Below are positions 8,248 through 17,086 of a stretch of DNA of 64,000 nucleotides, piece after piece. This DNA is from Trinickia diaoshuihuensis (GTDB taxonomy: Bacteria > Pseudomonadota > Gammaproteobacteria > Burkholderiales > Burkholderiaceae): the NCBI RefSeq assembly GCF_003390925.1, contig NZ_QUBS01000087.1, positions 298,628 through 362,627 on the forward strand. The letters are read 5' to 3'. The number at the start of each line of letters is the position of its first letter. The stretch's first letter is position 1. A program made the translations under genes and the position numbers. Under the pieces are notes generated by a model. The model saw nothing but the letters and a program-made list of their open reading frames with translations. It had not been told where the DNA came from and made no database searches.

Positions 8248-9585
8248 ATGAGTGAACCGTCCCTCGACGCCGTGCGTCGTGATCACGCGGGTTGGATTTT
8301 CGTGCATATCGAAGGCGAACCGTACGATCGCGGCGAGCAGCACGGTCAGTTGCTCGCCACCGAAATCAAGAATGCGATCCGAACCGCGAAGTATCTGGCG
8401 AGTTGGGAGACCGGGGAGGATTTCGAGACTTTCACGAAGGCGGCCGTGTCGCAATTCGGGTCGAAGCTCGACACGGAGTTCGCCGACGAGATCCAAGGCA
8501 TAGCCGACGGCGCCAAGCTGCGCTTCGACGAAGTGCTTGCTTGGAACGGCTATATGGATTTGCTGCAAAGCTGGTGGCCGGCGCAACTCGCGCAGCGCCA
8601 ATCCCAACTCGGCGCTAAGCCCGCCATCAGCCGACGCGGGCATCATTGCAGCGCCTTTATCGCGACGGGCAGCGCAACGCGCGACGGCCACATCGTCATG
8701 GCGCACAACTCGTGGGACCGCTACGCCGCCGGCGATGCATTCAACGTGGTGTTCGATATCGTGCCCGATTCCGGCAATCGAATCCTGATGCAGGGTCTAC
8801 CGGGCTGTATTTCGAGCTTGACCGATTTTTGGCTAACCTCGGCCGGCCTCATGGTCACCGAGACGACGGTCTCGAACTTCGCGGGCTACAACAGCGCGGG
8901 CGCCCCCGAGTTCTATCGCTCGCGCCGCGCCACGCAATACGCGAACAGCATCGGAGACTGGTGCGAAATGTTCGCGTTGTCGAATAACGGCGGCTACGCC
9001 AATAGCTGGCTCCTCGGCGATACGAAGACGGGCGAGATCGCGCGTTACGAACTCGGCCTCCATTATTCCGGGTTCGAGAGCACCAAGGACGGCTTCTACA
9101 GCGGCTATAACGCCGCCGCCGATCTGAAGATTCGCGACCAGGAATGCATCGATCCGGGCGAGAGCGACAGCGACGCGCGCAGCAACGCCGCGCGACGGCT
9201 GCGATTCGCGCAACTCGCCGAGCTGCATCACGGCAAGATCGATCTCGAGTTGGCGAAACAGATGATCGCCGACCATCACGACGTCTATCTGAAGCGCGAC
9301 GACGCACCGTCTTCGCGCACCATTTGCGGGCATCTGGAGTTGGACGACACCCGTCCCGGCGCGGCCGACCAAGGCCCGTTCAATCCTTGGGGTGCGTGCG
9401 ACGGCAAGGTGGTCGATAGCGACATGGCGCGCGATCTGGCGTTCTGGGCCCGGTGGGGCCACCCATGCGGCAAGCCGTTCGACGCTCAGGCGTTCATGAA
9501 GCGACATCCGCAATGGAATTGGTTGAACGGTTACATGCGCGACCGGCCCTCGTGGCCCTGGACGCGCTTTGAGGTGCTGCGTTAA
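8248..9585 (+). CDS. C45 / phospholipase-B-like Ntn-hydrolase
   Basis: A 445-residue protein matching the acyltransferase/phospholipase-B-like Ntn-hydrolase superfamily. GEPYDRGEQHGQLLATEI near residue 23 is the typical N-terminal block. The sequence HHCSAFIATGSATRDGHI near residue 132 holds Cys134, which would become the N-terminal nucleophile after autocleavage, followed by VMAHNSWD. These enzymes cleave linear amides or lipids. No signal peptide is seen, so a cytoplasmic location is expected, unlike lysosomal PLBD proteins. The start has AGGAG ten bases upstream. It appears to be a single-gene unit and its substrate is unknown. Confidence 0.78.
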   Translation: MSEPSLDAVRRDHAGWIFVHIEGEPYDRGEQHGQLLATEIKNAIRTAKYLASWETGEDFETFTKAAVSQFGSKLDTEFADEIQGIADGAKLRFDEVLAWNGYMDLLQSWWPAQLAQRQSQLGAKPAISRRGHHCSAFIATGSATRDGHIVMAHNSWDRYAAGDAFNVVFDIVPDSGNRILMQGLPGCISSLTDFWLTSAGLMVTETTVSNFAGYNSAGAPEFYRSRRATQYANSIGDWCEMFALSNNGGYANSWLLGDTKTGEIARYELGLHYSGFESTKDGFYSGYNAAADLKIRDQECIDPGESDSDARSNAARRLRFAQLAELHHGKIDLELAKQMIADHHDVYLKRDDAPSSRTICGHLELDDTRPGAADQGPFNPWGACDGKVVDSDMARDLAFWARWGHPCGKPFDAQAFMKRHPQWNWLNGYMRDRPSWPWTRFEVLR

Positions 9586-9711
9586 GGCCGCCATGGGTTG
9601 CGGCTTAGGCACGAGGCGTGCTCAGACGTGGGTCGGAAAGGCAAGAGACGTCGGACCCGATCGGCCGGTCCGGACGCATCGACGCATGCCCTATCGAAAG
9701 GAGGTCGAGCG

Positions 9712-9975
9712 ATGAAAGTCTCGACACTGACAACTATGGCCCTACTCTCGGCTTCGTGCTTCGCGGCACCGATACATACCGGCAAATTCGACAGCGCCAC
9801 GGCGCACGCCGCGTTGGCCGCGGCACGTGCCAACGCGGCGCCGGTCGCGCCGCCGGCCCCCGAGGTCACCACTGATCCAAGTGCCCTGCGCGGCCACTGG
9901 CGACGCATTGCGCTGCCCAAGCAGCACGAGTTGGCGAGCCGCTTCGCCGCGCACGAACGGCAGGCGCGCACGTGA
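9712..9975 (+). CDS. Small exported protein of unknown function
   Basis: An 87-residue protein. The N-terminal hydrophobic segment MKVSTLTTMALLSASCFAAP looks like a signal peptide cleaved near residue 18-20, leaving an Ala/Pro-rich region and a basic C-terminus. The ATG at 9712 is supported by the strong ribosome-binding site AAAGGAGG seven bases upstream; the longer open frame from 9598 has no such site. The downstream DUF2795 gene starts inside its stop codon, so they are translationally coupled. I do not recognise the family. Confidence 0.7.
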   Translation: MKVSTLTTMALLSASCFAAPIHTGKFDSATAHAALAAARANAAPVAPPAPEVTTDPSALRGHWRRIALPKQHELASRFAAHERQART

Positions 9976-10277
9976 GCGCGCCCGGCAAGCAACGCCCGCA
10001 ACGGGCGGACGACGCGGCGGCCGCGAGCGCCGATGGTGCCGTGACACCCGATATGTCGGCCGTCCCGGCGGAGACGATCGACCTGCAGATCGCCGATGTC
10101 CTAGCCGCGGTTCGCTATCCGGCCAATAAAGACCGTATCGTCGACGCGGCACGCGAGGCCGGCGCGAGCAACGAGTTGCTCTCGATCCTGGACGGATTGC
10201 CCGAGCAAGATTATGCGGGCGTCGACGACGTGACGCGGCTGATCGGCAGCAACTACGGTCCGGGGCTCGGGCTATAA
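9972..10277 (+). CDS. DUF2795 domain protein
   Basis: A 101-residue protein. The C-terminal half (from about residue 38, IDLQIADVLAAVRYPANKDR) matches the DUF2795 pattern, a short helical domain with a conserved aromatic-Pro-A/T-K motif followed by a Leu/Pro-rich helix (ILDGLPEQDYAGVDDV). The N-terminal 35 residues are polar and probably disordered. The start is GTG at 9972, overlapping the previous stop as GTGA. DUF2795 proteins are common in Burkholderia and actinobacteria; their function is unknown. Confidence 0.72.
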   Translation: MSAPGKQRPQRADDAAAASADGAVTPDMSAVPAETIDLQIADVLAAVRYPANKDRIVDAAREAGASNELLSILDGLPEQDYAGVDDVTRLIGSNYGPGLGL

Positions 10278-10338
10278 ACGGAGCACGGCCGGAGCACGGC
10301 GACCGGCCGCCCAGCCATAGGCGCCGGCCGTCGCGCGT

Positions 10339-10962
10339 TCAGCGCGTGCCCGTGCCGAATACGGCTTTGGCAAAAAAGCCGGCCAATACCGCTTCGGTCA
10401 AATCGTCCGTGATGTACTGCGGGTCGCACATTCGGAACGACTGCACGCCCTCGCACAAACCGATCAGACCTAGCGCCAGCACCTCCGCCGGCATCTGCAA
10501 GGCGGTGCCGACGCGCTCGGCGAACATCCGTGCATAGTCGGCGATGAATGCATGCTTCTCGCGCAAAAACGCATTGAAGTGCGCTCGGAACTTCGCATCG
10601 CGTGACGCCAGCAGTTTCGCCTCGGCCCACAAGGGGAAGCAGCAGTCGTTCTCGCGAAAAAACTGGCTATAGAACGCGAGCGCACGCGCCTCCATCTCCT
10701 CGCGCGTGCCGCCGTCCTGCAAAATCGAATGCAGGTCGATCTGCATCCGTTCATGGTCGCGACGCAACAGCTCCATGAGGAGCTCGGCCTTGCTTCGAAA
10801 GTTCGAGTAGAACGCGCCGCGCGTGTACCCGGCCGCTTCCGCGACGTCTTCGACGCTCGCGGCAACGAACCCTTTCTTCATAAAAATAGTCTGAGCAGCA
10901 TCGAGTAGCCGCAGGCGCGTCTGCTCTTTACTCTCTTCACGGGTCAAGCGTTTGCGTTTCAT
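10339..10962 (-). CDS. TetR/AcrR-family repressor of the adjacent RND efflux operon
   Basis: A 207-residue TetR-family regulator. The helix-turn-helix covers residues 30-50 with the signature VEDVAEAAGYTRGAFYSNFR; the ligand-binding domain is helical. It is divergently transcribed from the RND efflux genes across roughly 220 bp containing an ATACA-N4-TGTAT dyad, the usual arrangement of AcrR, NalC or AmrR-type local repressors. Two earlier in-frame starts (to 11007) are possible, but the ATG at 10962 begins at the basic MKRKRLTREESK segment that normally precedes helix 1. Confidence 0.88.
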   Translation of the reverse strand: MKRKRLTREESKEQTRLRLLDAAQTIFMKKGFVAASVEDVAEAAGYTRGAFYSNFRSKAELLMELLRRDHERMQIDLHSILQDGGTREEMEARALAFYSQFFRENDCCFPLWAEAKLLASRDAKFRAHFNAFLREKHAFIADYARMFAERVGTALQMPAEVLALGLIGLCEGVQSFRMCDPQYITDDLTEAVLAGFFAKAVFGTGTR

Positions 10963-11011
10963 AACGCGCAGTTTAGCACCGTCGTTCATTTTCATCCGAC
11001 TTTGCATCCAG

Positions 11012-11025
11012 ATACATACCTGTAT
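11012..11025. promoter_or_regulatory. Candidate TetR operator (ATACA-N4-TGTAT)
   Basis: ATACATACCTGTAT is a dyad with perfect 5-bp arms, located between the TetR gene and the efflux operon and close to both starts. It resembles AcrR-type operators built on TACATACA half sites. It is the best dyad I see in this intergenic region. Confidence 0.55.
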
Positions 11026-11187
11026 TAGAATCCGCCCCTGTAGTTTGAAACCGGGTCCGGCGGCGAGCGCTTGGCGCGCCCCGCGGCCCTTGCCTCGCGA
11101 GCCTCACGCGCTTGCTTGGTTCGCACACCTCTTTTGCGTGGGGTCATCGTGATTCGTCCCGGTCTAAACGTGCCGAGTAAGGCGCGC

Positions 11188-12333
11188 GTGCAGGTCATAA
11201 GCTTCCAGTTACCCCGCTCTCATGGCGCCGTGCGGCGCTACGCGGCCGCGGCGGCGGCATGCGCGGCCTTCGCGCTTGCGGGCTGTCACGAGCGTGCTCC
11301 AGCTACGGCTGCGCCGCGCCCTATCGTCGCCGTGGCGGTTCATCCCGACGGTGCGCCGCCGGCCGAAAGCCTGCCGGGCGATATCGAAGCGCGCTACAAC
11401 ACCCCGCTTTCGTTTCGGGTGGGCGGCAAGATCATCGAGCGCGAGGTGCGGCTTGGCGACACGGTCAAGGCCGGCCAAGTGCTGGCCCGGCTCGACCCGA
11501 CCGACTTGCAAAAGAGCCTCGCCAATGCGCAGGCGCAGCTCGATAGCGCCCAGCACCGCTACGTCTACGCGAAGCAGCAACTCGAGCGCGACAGCGCTCA
11601 GGCCGACGAAAAACTGATCGCGCCCGCCCAGCTCGAACAAACGCAAGACGCCTATGCGTCCGCGGCGGCGCAGCGCGATGCGGCGCAGGCCCAGGTCGCG
11701 TTGGCGCGCAATCAACTGGCCTACGCGGCGCTCATCGCCGACCACGCGGGTGTCATCACCGCGGAGCAAGCCGATACCGGACAGAACGTCTCGGCCGGTC
11801 AGGCCGTCTATGCCCTGGCGTGGACGGGCGAGGTGGACGTCGTCTGCGACGCGCCCGAAAGCGCGCTCGGCTCGCTTAGCGCAGGCGCCACCGCCGACAT
11901 CGTGCTGCCCGCCTTGCCGGGCAAGCATTTCACGGCGCGTGTGCGCGAGATCGCGCCGGCGGCCGATCCGCAAAGCCGCACCTATCGCGTCAAGCTGACG
12001 CTCGCCGCGCCCGATCCGCAAGTACGGCTCGGCATGACCGCGCAAATCGCGTTTGCCGGCGCCCGGCCACAGACGACCCAGCACCCGTTCACGCTGCCCG
12101 TCACCTCGCTCTTTCATAGCGGCGGCACGCCGGCCGTTTGGGTCGTGCGCGCGGGCACCGACACGCTCGAACTGCGCCGCGTGACGGTCGGACGTTACGA
12201 CGAACGTACGTTCTCGGTGACGCAAGGTCTGCAAGACGGCGATCGCGTGGTCTACCAAGGTGTGCATACCGTCAGCGCCGGAGAACGCGTGCGTGTGGTG
12301 CCTCCGCTACACCCCGAGGACTTCGCATCATGA
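11188..12333 (+). CDS. RND efflux periplasmic adaptor (MFP) lipoprotein
   Basis: A 381-residue membrane-fusion protein. An N-terminal hydrophobic stretch ends in the lipobox ALAGC, giving a lipid-anchored periplasmic protein. The biotinyl-lipoyl halves flank a coiled-coil hairpin (about residues 85-160, QAQLDSAQHRYVYAKQQLER), followed by a beta-barrel and a membrane-proximal domain. The start is uncertain: GTG at 11188 has TAAGG six bases upstream, but GTG at 11149 and an ATG-less extension to 11071 are also open. The RND pump gene overlaps its stop codon, so the two are coupled. Confidence 0.87.
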   Translation: MQVISFQLPRSHGAVRRYAAAAAACAAFALAGCHERAPATAAPRPIVAVAVHPDGAPPAESLPGDIEARYNTPLSFRVGGKIIEREVRLGDTVKAGQVLARLDPTDLQKSLANAQAQLDSAQHRYVYAKQQLERDSAQADEKLIAPAQLEQTQDAYASAAAQRDAAQAQVALARNQLAYAALIADHAGVITAEQADTGQNVSAGQAVYALAWTGEVDVVCDAPESALGSLSAGATADIVLPALPGKHFTARVREIAPAADPQSRTYRVKLTLAAPDPQVRLGMTAQIAFAGARPQTTQHPFTLPVTSLFHSGGTPAVWVVRAGTDTLELRRVTVGRYDERTFSVTQGLQDGDRVVYQGVHTVSAGERVRVVPPLHPEDFAS

Positions 12334-15300
12334 GTGGCCAGGATCGCCGCGATCCGGCCGCCTCGTCCGAACCTTCAGGGGCGCACGCCCCTGCCGCCGC
12401 ACCGGCCCCGGTGAGCGCGCACGAAGAGGGACGCTTCAATCTGTCCGCTTGGGCCCTGCGCCACCAGGCCCTCGTCGTCTTCTTGATTACGCTCGCGACG
12501 CTCGCGGGCATCCTGGCCTATACGCGCCTCGCCCAATCCGAGGATCCGCCGTTCACGTTCCGCGTCATGGTGATCCGCACGCTATGGCCAGGCGCGAGCG
12601 CACGGCAGGTGCAGGATCAAGTGACGGACCGCATCGAACGCAAGTTGCAGGAGATGCCTTACATCGATTTTCAGCGCAGCTATTCGCGGCCCGGCGAATC
12701 GATGATCTTCTTCACGATGAAAGATTCGGCGCCCGTCAAGGACGTGCCGCAAACGTGGTATCAAGTCCGCAAGAAGGTCGGCGATATCGCGCAGACGCTG
12801 CCGCCCGGCGCGGTCGGTCCGTTCTTCAACGACGAATTCGGCGACGTCTACACGAACGTCTACACGCTCGAAGGCGACGGATTCTCTCCCGCGCAACTGC
12901 ACGACTACGCCGACGAATTACGCACCGTCCTGCTGCGCGTGCCCGGCGTGGCCAAGGTCGATTATTTCGGCGATCCCGATCAGCACATCTTCGTCGAGAT
13001 CACGAACGCCCAACTGACGCGCCTGAACATCTCGCCGCAGCAATTGGCGCAAGCCATCGCGTCGCAAAATGCCGTTGCCTCCACAGGCACGGTCACGACC
13101 TCCGACGATCGCGTGTTCGTCCGCCCGAGCGGGCAGTTCAACGATACGCGCGCACTGGCCGACACGCTGATCCCGATCGGGCATCGCAGCGTACGGCTCG
13201 GCGATATCGCGACGATCAAGCGCGGTTATGACGACCCGCGCGTCACCGAGATGCGTAGCCGCGGTCACGCGGTGCTCGGCATCGGCGTCACGATGCAGCC
13301 CGGCGGCGACGTGATTCGCCTCGGCAAAGCGCTCGATGCAACGGCCGTCCAATTGCGGGCGCATCTGCCCGCCGGGCTCACGCTCGAACAAGTGTCGAGC
13401 ATGCCGCTCGCCGTCTCGCATTCCGTGGACGACTTTTTGGAAGCGGTCGGCGAGGCCGTTGCGATCGTGCTGATCGTCAGCCTCGTTTCGCTCGGCGTGC
13501 GCACGGGGATGGTCGTCGTCATCTCCATCCCGATCGTGCTCGCGGTGACCGCGCTCGTGATGTATCTGTTCGACATCGGCTTGCACAAGGTGTCGTTGGG
13601 CACGCTCGTGCTGGCGTTAGGGCTGCTCGTCGACGATGCGATCATTGCCGTCGAGATGATGGCGGTGAAGCTCGAGCAGGGCTGGAAGCGCACGCGCGCC
13701 GCCGCCTTCGCCTATACGAGTACGGCGTTCCCGATGCTGACCGGCACGCTCGTGACCGTATCGGGGTTCTTGCCGATCGCCCTGGCCAAGTCGAGCACGG
13801 GCGAATATACGCGCTCGATCTTCGAAGTGTCGGCCATCGCGCTGATCGCGTCTTGGTTCGCGGCCGTCGTGCTGATTCCGCTGCTCGGTTACCACCTGCT
13901 ACCGGAACGCAAGCGAGAGCACCACGAGCCGCACGACCACGAGCACGATATCTACGACACGCGCTTTTATCATCGGCTCGCCGGTTGGATCACCTGGTGC
14001 GTGGAGCGGCGCTTCGTCGTTCTTGGGATCACGGCGGCACTGTTCGTCGCCGCCATGGCCGCCTTCTCGCTCGTGCCGCAGCAGTTCTTTCCGAGTTCGG
14101 ACCGGCCGGAATTGCTCATCGATTTGAGACTGCCCGAAGGCGCCTCGTTCGAGGCGACGCTACGCCAAGCGAAGCGGCTCGAACAAACGCTCGACGGCCG
14201 CCCCGAAATCGATCACTTCGTCGATTTCGTCGGCACGGGCGCCCCGCGCTTTTACCTGCCGCTCGATCAGCAGTTGCAGCAGCCGAACTTCGCACAATTC
14301 GTCGTCACCGCGAAATCGGTCGAGGCGCGCGAGAAACTGGCGCAGTGGCTCGAGACGCGCCTAGAGACCGACTTCTCGGCCGTCCGCACGCGCCTATCGC
14401 GTTTGGAGAACGGCCCGCCGGTCGGTTACCCCGTGCAATTTCGCGTAAGCGGCAACGATATCGGCACCGTGCGCGCGATCTCGGAGAAGGTCGCGGCAAC
14501 GATACGCTCGGACGCTCGCACGCACGGCGTGCAGTTCGACTGGGACGAGCCGGCCGAACGCTCGATGACGTTCGAAGTCGATCAAAACAAGGCGCGCCAG
14601 CTCGGCGTGAGTTCCCAGGACGTCTCGAACTTCCTCGCGATGACGCTCTCCGGTTACACCGTCACGCAGTACCGCGAACGCGACAAGCTCATCAGCGTCG
14701 ATCTGCGCGCGCCCCAGCGCGAGCGCGTCGATCCCGCCCGCTTGCTCGGCTTGGCGATGCCCACACCGAACGGCCCCGTTCCGTTGGGCTCGCTGGGACA
14801 TATGCGCAACACGCTGGAATACGGCGTGATCTGGGAACGCGATCGCCAGCCGACCATCACGGTGCAAGCGGACGTGCGCGGCAACGCCCAAGGCATCGAC
14901 GTCACGCACGATCTCGACCGCGCGCTGGCACCCGTACGCGCAGCGCTGCCGCTCGGCTATCGCATCGAGGTGGGCGGCTCGGTCGAGGAAAGCGGGAAAG
15001 GCCAGGCGTCGATTAACGCTCAGATGCCGCTCATGGCCATCGCCGTGCTCACGCTGCTGATGATTCAGTTGCAAAGCTTCGCGCGTGTGTTGATGGTCGT
15101 GCTCACGGCGCCGCTCGGGCTCATCGGCGTCGTCCTGACGCTGCTGCTGTTCGGCAAGCCGTTCGGCTTCGTCGCGATGCTCGGCGTGATCGCGATGTTC
15201 GGCATCATCATGCGCAACTCCGTCATTCTCGTCGATCAGATCGAGCAAGACATCGCGGCCGGACATCGACGATTCGACGCGATCGTCGGCGCGACGGTAC

Positions 15301-15527
15301 GGCGCTTCCGGCCGATCACCCTCACCGCCGCCGCGGCCGTGCTCGCGCTGATTCCGCTGCTGCGCTCGAACTTCTTCGGGCCGATGGCGACCGCGCTGAT
15401 GGGCGGCATCACGAGCGCGACCGTGCTCACGCTCTTTTATTTGCCCGCACTCTATGCGACGTCGTTCAGAGTGCGGCTCGACGAACGCGATCCGCCGCCG
15501 GACGCAACCGCGCATACGGGGAATTGA
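12330..15527 (+). CDS. RND efflux pump permease (AcrB-type, TriC-like subgroup)
   Basis: A 1065-residue resistance-nodulation-division pump in the inner membrane. TM1 begins at ALRHQALVVFLITLATLAG near residue 46; large periplasmic loops follow TM1 and TM7. The proton-relay segment LGLLVDDAIIAVEMM near residue 430 carries the two adjacent Asp residues of drug/proton antiporters. The first periplasmic stretch (EDPPFTFRVMVIRTLWPGAS) is typical of the TriC/VexF-like subgroup rather than classic AcrB. A 30-residue Ala/Pro-rich cytoplasmic N-terminal extension is unusual. Its ATG overlaps the adaptor stop (ATGA), and the outer-membrane factor follows three bases after its stop. Confidence 0.92.
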   Translation: MSGQDRRDPAASSEPSGAHAPAAAPAPVSAHEEGRFNLSAWALRHQALVVFLITLATLAGILAYTRLAQSEDPPFTFRVMVIRTLWPGASARQVQDQVTDRIERKLQEMPYIDFQRSYSRPGESMIFFTMKDSAPVKDVPQTWYQVRKKVGDIAQTLPPGAVGPFFNDEFGDVYTNVYTLEGDGFSPAQLHDYADELRTVLLRVPGVAKVDYFGDPDQHIFVEITNAQLTRLNISPQQLAQAIASQNAVASTGTVTTSDDRVFVRPSGQFNDTRALADTLIPIGHRSVRLGDIATIKRGYDDPRVTEMRSRGHAVLGIGVTMQPGGDVIRLGKALDATAVQLRAHLPAGLTLEQVSSMPLAVSHSVDDFLEAVGEAVAIVLIVSLVSLGVRTGMVVVISIPIVLAVTALVMYLFDIGLHKVSLGTLVLALGLLVDDAIIAVEMMAVKLEQGWKRTRAAAFAYTSTAFPMLTGTLVTVSGFLPIALAKSSTGEYTRSIFEVSAIALIASWFAAVVLIPLLGYHLLPERKREHHEPHDHEHDIYDTRFYHRLAGWITWCVERRFVVLGITAALFVAAMAAFSLVPQQFFPSSDRPELLIDLRLPEGASFEATLRQAKRLEQTLDGRPEIDHFVDFVGTGAPRFYLPLDQQLQQPNFAQFVVTAKSVEAREKLAQWLETRLETDFSAVRTRLSRLENGPPVGYPVQFRVSGNDIGTVRAISEKVAATIRSDARTHGVQFDWDEPAERSMTFEVDQNKARQLGVSSQDVSNFLAMTLSGYTVTQYRERDKLISVDLRAPQRERVDPARLLGLAMPTPNGPVPLGSLGHMRNTLEYGVIWERDRQPTITVQADVRGNAQGIDVTHDLDRALAPVRAALPLGYRIEVGGSVEESGKGQASINAQMPLMAIAVLTLLMIQLQSFARVLMVVLTAPLGLIGVVLTLLLFGKPFGFVAMLGVIAMFGIIMRNSVILVDQIEQDIAAGHRRFDAIVGATVRRFRPITLTAAAAVLALIPLLRSNFFGPMATALMGGITSATVLTLFYLPALYATSFRVRLDERDPPPDATAHTGN

Positions 15528-15530
15528 ATC

Positions 15531-16997
15531 ATGAACGGCTCTCGTATCGCTTCTGAACGCCGCACGCTCGTTCTCTCGCTTACCTCGCTTACCGCGGCAC
15601 TGGGTCTGGCCGCTTGTTCGCTGGGACCGAACGGCCAGCCGCCGGCCATGCCCTCGCCGGCCCACTACGGGCAAACGGCGCTGCCCGAGCAAACGGCAAC
15701 GGCGGGTGGCGTCGCGCAGCATTTCGACGTGGGCGCGCAGCCGGTGCCGAACTGGTGGCAGCTCTATCGTTCGCCCCAACTCGACGCGCTCGTCGAGGAA
15801 GGCCTGAAAAACAGCCCGACTCTGACGGCCACCGCGAAGACGCTCGCCGGAGCACGCGAGCAATTGCGCGCGCAAATCGGCTCGTCCTTGCTGCCTTCGA
15901 TCGACGCGGGCGGACAGGCCACACGCAACCGCGCCCTCGGCATCCCCGAGGCCGGCCCGCAGACCGTGCTTTACAACGTGTTCGTCGGGCAACTCGAGGC
16001 GCACTATACGTTCGACTTGTTCGGCGCCGTGCGCTATGCGAACGCCGCGCTTAACGCGCGCGTCGACGTGCAGGCGTTCGAGCTGGACGCCGCGCGCCGC
16101 ACCTTGGCCGCGAACATCGTGACCACGGCGATCAACGCCTCGGCATTGAACGACGAAGTGGACGCCACACAGCGACTCATGGTCCTGGCCCGCGAATCGG
16201 CGCGCGATGACGCGCGCCGATATGCCCTCGGTGCGGCGTCGCACGCGCAAGCGCTCGCGTCGGAACAAAGCGCCTCCGATATCGAAGCGAGCTTGCCGCC
16301 CCTCTTGCAGCAGCGCCAAGCTGCCCGTCATGCGTTGGCGGTGCTGATCGGCCGCACGCCCGACGCCGTTCCCGAGATCCCCACGCTCGCGAGCTTGACA
16401 CTGCCCGAGCATGTGCCCGTCGTCGTTCCGTCGTCGCTGTTGCATACGCGCCCCGACATCGCGGCCGCGGAAGCGGCACTGAGGGCCGCGGCCGCGGAAG
16501 TGGGCGTGGCCACGGCGCAACTGTTCCCGAGTTTGTCGCTGAGCGCGTCAATGGGGCAAGCCGGCTTCAATTGGCCTGCGGCGCTATCGGGAGCGGGCGC
16601 GATCTGGAGTGCGGGCGCCTCGCTCACGCAGCCGCTCTTTCATGGTGGCGCGTTGTTCGCGCAGCGGCGCGCGGCAATCGATTTCTACGAAGCGGCTGCC
16701 GATCAATACAAGGCCGCGGTGCTATCGGCGTTCCAAAACGTCGCCGATACGTTGGCGGCGCTCGAATACGACGCTCAGGCCGCGCAGGCAAGCGAGCGCT
16801 CCGCCTCCTCGGCCCGTCAGGCGTTCGACGAAACGGCCGCGCGGGGCACGCTAGGCGCCGTGGCCAATACGGTCGTGCGCGCGAGCGAGCAGCAATACTG
16901 GAACGAACGGTTGGCCGCGATTCGCTCGAGGGGACGACGGCTCGGCGATACGGCCCTGCTGTACCAGGCGATGGGAACGCCCCAGCCCACGCAATGA
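15531..16997 (+). CDS. Outer-membrane efflux lipoprotein (NodT/OprM family)
   Basis: A 488-residue TolC-superfamily outer-membrane factor. The signal peptide ends at a lipobox (LGLAAC, Cys about residue 29). Two internally similar helical/beta repeats follow: the first begins PNWWQLYRSPQLDALVEEGL near residue 72, and the second includes HTRPDIAAAEAALRAAAAEVG near residue 305. It completes the tripartite pump with the adaptor and RND permease directly upstream, all in one operon. A perfect GC-rich hairpin follows its stop. Confidence 0.92.
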   Translation: MNGSRIASERRTLVLSLTSLTAALGLAACSLGPNGQPPAMPSPAHYGQTALPEQTATAGGVAQHFDVGAQPVPNWWQLYRSPQLDALVEEGLKNSPTLTATAKTLAGAREQLRAQIGSSLLPSIDAGGQATRNRALGIPEAGPQTVLYNVFVGQLEAHYTFDLFGAVRYANAALNARVDVQAFELDAARRTLAANIVTTAINASALNDEVDATQRLMVLARESARDDARRYALGAASHAQALASEQSASDIEASLPPLLQQRQAARHALAVLIGRTPDAVPEIPTLASLTLPEHVPVVVPSSLLHTRPDIAAAEAALRAAAAEVGVATAQLFPSLSLSASMGQAGFNWPAALSGAGAIWSAGASLTQPLFHGGALFAQRRAAIDFYEAAADQYKAAVLSAFQNVADTLAALEYDAQAAQASERSASSARQAFDETAARGTLGAVANTVVRASEQQYWNERLAAIRSRGRRLGDTALLYQAMGTPQPTQ

Positions 16998-17017
16998 TCG
17001 GCGACTGACGGTGAGAT

Positions 17018-17047
17018 GCGCGGCGGCGCCGATCGACGCCGCCGCGC
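17018..17047. terminator. GC-rich hairpin between convergent efflux and pot operons
   Basis: An 11-bp perfect stem (GCGCGGCGGCG pairing with CGCCGCCGCGC) with an 8-base loop lies between the convergent RND efflux operon and potI. No clear T tract follows on either strand, so it may be a weak or factor-assisted terminator. Confidence 0.5.
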
Positions 17048-17086
17048 TAGCGGCTAACCGTTCACCGCAGCCGAACGTAATGCTTT

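Noticed and set aside
14394..16520. A 708-codon antisense frame over the RND and outer-membrane factor genes
   Set aside because: It is the shadow of two well-supported genes. Composition is Arg/His/Gly-rich with no family features.
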